NCBI GenBank assembly: GCA_963758845.1 | Contig: CAVWWX010000002.1 | Span: 1 to 64,000 of the forward strand | Length of the DNA: 64,000 bases | Source of the DNA: JBDTSW01 sp963758845 | GTDB taxonomy: Bacteria > Actinomycetota > Thermoleophilia > Solirubrobacterales > 70-9 | Direction of reading: 5' to 3' | Shown: piece by piece, positions 62,913 to 64,000 of the stretch | Layout of the letters: each line of letters begins with the position of its first letter | Position numbering within the stretch: position 1 is the stretch's first letter | Program-made: the position numbers and the translations under genes | The notes under the pieces: generated by a model | The model's input: the letters and a program-made list of their open reading frames with translations, nothing else | What the model was told of the DNA's origin: nothing | Database searches by the model: none

Positions 62913-63967
62913 GCGCCAGCACCCCACGGCGGCTGGCCGCCGCGGCGGCCGGGGCCGGGGCGATCGGGGGAGCAGCCTGGCTCGCCGCCCGCGCCCGCCA
63001 CACCCGTGAGCAGCTGGGGCCCCTGGCCCCGGGGCTGCCAGAGGGCCGCGCGTCGACCGTCGAAAGCGCCGACGGCACCGCGATCCACGTGGAGGAGTAC
63101 GGCCCGGCCGAGGGCCCGCCGCTGGTCCTGGTGCACGCCTGGATGTGCTCGCTGGAGCTGTGGCACCGCCAGATCGAGGCGCTTGCCGGCGAGGCGCGGA
63201 TCATCGCCTTCGACCTTCGCGGGCACGGGCGCAGCGGCCTGGCCGCCGACGAGGACTACTCGATCGAGCGCTTCGCCGACGACCTCGACGCCGTTCTCGC
63301 CGACCGCCTCGCCGACAGCGAGCAGGCGGTCCTGGCGGGCCACTCGATGGGCGCGATGACGATCGCCGCCTGGGCGCACGGCCACCCCAAGTCGGTCGCC
63401 GCGCGCTGCGGCGCGGTCGCCATGATCGGCACCGGCCTGGGCGACCTGATCAGCGAGAGCCTCGTGGTGAGCGCCCCGGCGCGGCTCGCCGGCACGAAGG
63501 AGCGGATCGAGGTCGCGCTGCTCTGCGCCGAGGTCCCCTTCGACGACGCCCCCGAGCTGGCCGTGCGAGCCGGCGTCCGCTACCTGGCGTTCGGCCCCGA
63601 TGCCCGCGGCGAGGACGTGACCCTGGTCGCGAGGATGGTCCGCGCCTGCCCGCGGCGGGTCCGCGGGCGGTGCGGCGGCACGCTCTCGCGGGTGGAGGTC
63701 TATGACGGGCTCGCGAACCTGGACGTCCCGGCGACGGTGATCGCGGGCGGCGCCGACCGGATGACCCCGCCGGTCCACGCCCACAAGCTGGCCGGGATGC
63801 TGCCGCGCAGCCCAGAGCCGATCGAGGCCCCCCGCTCGGGGCACATGGTGCCCCTGGAGGCCGACGAGCTGGTTACGACGGCGCTTCGACGCCTGCGAAC
63901 GCCTCCCGAGCCGAAGCGATCCGGTAAGGCTCGAGGTCGGCGAGCTGGCGCTGCGCGCGGGCGATGA
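62909..63967 (+). CDS. Alpha/beta hydrolase
   Basis: 352 residues. An N-terminal hydrophobic/twin-Arg-like stretch (RRLAAAAAGAGAIGGAAWLA) could anchor or export it. The hydrolase fold follows: PPLVLVHAWMCSLELWHRQI, IIAFDLRGHGRSGLAADEDY, nucleophile elbow VLAGHSMGAMTI, acid GGADRMTPPVHAHKLAG and His in PRSGHMVPLEADE. The substrate is unknown. The last 30 residues are low-complexity Arg/Ala and overlap a gene on the other strand, so the true 3' end may be nearer 63900. Confidence 0.85.
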   Translation: MSASTPRRLAAAAAGAGAIGGAAWLAARARHTREQLGPLAPGLPEGRASTVESADGTAIHVEEYGPAEGPPLVLVHAWMCSLELWHRQIEALAGEARIIAFDLRGHGRSGLAADEDYSIERFADDLDAVLADRLADSEQAVLAGHSMGAMTIAAWAHGHPKSVAARCGAVAMIGTGLGDLISESLVVSAPARLAGTKERIEVALLCAEVPFDDAPELAVRAGVRYLAFGPDARGEDVTLVARMVRACPRRVRGRCGGTLSRVEVYDGLANLDVPATVIAGGADRMTPPVHAHKLAGMLPRSPEPIEAPRSGHMVPLEADELVTTALRRLRTPPEPKRSGKARGRRAGAARGR

Positions 63968-63998
63968 GCTCGCCGAAGTCGGCGACCGTCACCTCGCC
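63873..63998 (-). CDS. C-terminal end of an unidentified protein (cut by window edge)
   Basis: The minus strand is open from the window edge to a TAA at 63875-63873 and reads GEVTVADFGELIARAQRQLA then DLEPYRIASAREAFAGVEAP S. Codons are strongly GC3-biased, as in real genes here. It overlaps the 3' end of the hydrolase by 95 bases in convergent orientation. Too short to identify. Confidence 0.4.
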   Translation of the reverse strand, partial: GEVTVADFGELIARAQRQLADLEPYRIASAREAFAGVEAPS

Positions 63999-64000
63999 GG

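Noticed and set aside
60874..63204. 776-codon open frame on the minus strand
   Set aside because: It is antisense to the large membrane protein and hydrolase operon; its composition is that of a GC-rich shadow frame.
1..64000. CRISPR arrays, insertion sequences and prophage
   Set aside because: No spaced direct-repeat array, transposase, integrase or phage structural gene was seen.

Overview
This window is high-GC, GC3-rich DNA from an actinobacterium. A class Thermoleophilia-like lineage (Solirubrobacter/Gaiella relatives) is my best guess. The reasons are an actinobacterial RpoD, a topA-tmk-holB order, class II (B12) ribonucleotide reductase with NrdR, FolE2 instead of FolE, an archaeal-looking TopA, and many genes with a -10-like hexamer only 6-10 nt before the start codon (leaderless style). 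The lineage is an inference. No CRISPR array, insertion sequence, rRNA or prophage was seen.

Bases 1-18,600 are a surface-polysaccharide locus. It holds two Wzx-type flippases, a GDP-mannose 3,5-epimerase homologue, an O-antigen ligase/polymerase-like membrane protein, a TylF-type methyltransferase, a family 4 and five family 2 glycosyltransferases (four of them paralogues), a polysaccharide deacetylase and SAM methyltransferases. Almost every gene here is split by 1-nt frame changes, yet the protein similarity runs on across each break. Some rearrangement is clearly real: four copies of the 3' end of one acyl-CoA dehydrogenase gene are scattered here, two of them bracketing the TylF gene exactly, and a methyltransferase remnant carries an internal inverted segment. 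Housekeeping genes elsewhere (topA, tmk, pgsA, malic enzyme) also contain single-base frame changes, so part of the breakage is probably uncorrected sequencing error.

Bases 18,700-26,500 hold an FHA-domain protein next to tRNA-Thr(GGT); an operon of a large uncharacterised protein, an SDR oxidoreductase, a threonine aldolase and an esterase, divergent from an Lrp/AsnC regulator; and a PD-(D/E)XK nuclease, tRNA-Tyr(GTA) and AbrB-domain protein that share one reading frame. Bases 26,500-43,400 are mostly housekeeping: CsbD, RpoD, FolE2, PgsA, ACT-malic enzyme, family 5 uracil-DNA glycosylase, thioesterase, two glycosyltransferases, tRNA-Thr(CGT), a two-component system, HolB, Tmk, TopA, and precorrin-2 dehydrogenase. 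A dispersed two-hairpin repeat follows two of these genes.

Bases 43,400-52,300 hold a MarR regulator divergent from YceI plus an FMN reductase, then a ROK-controlled sugar operon (Gfo/Idh dehydrogenase, TIM-barrel isomerase, ABC ATPase, permease, lipoprotein binding protein). Bases 52,300-64,000 hold a hemolysin III-like protein with a repeat-containing N-terminus, NrdR-NrdJ, several small DUF proteins, an MgtE-like transporter, and a MerR regulator with coiled-coil partners divergent from an operon encoding a large unknown membrane protein.
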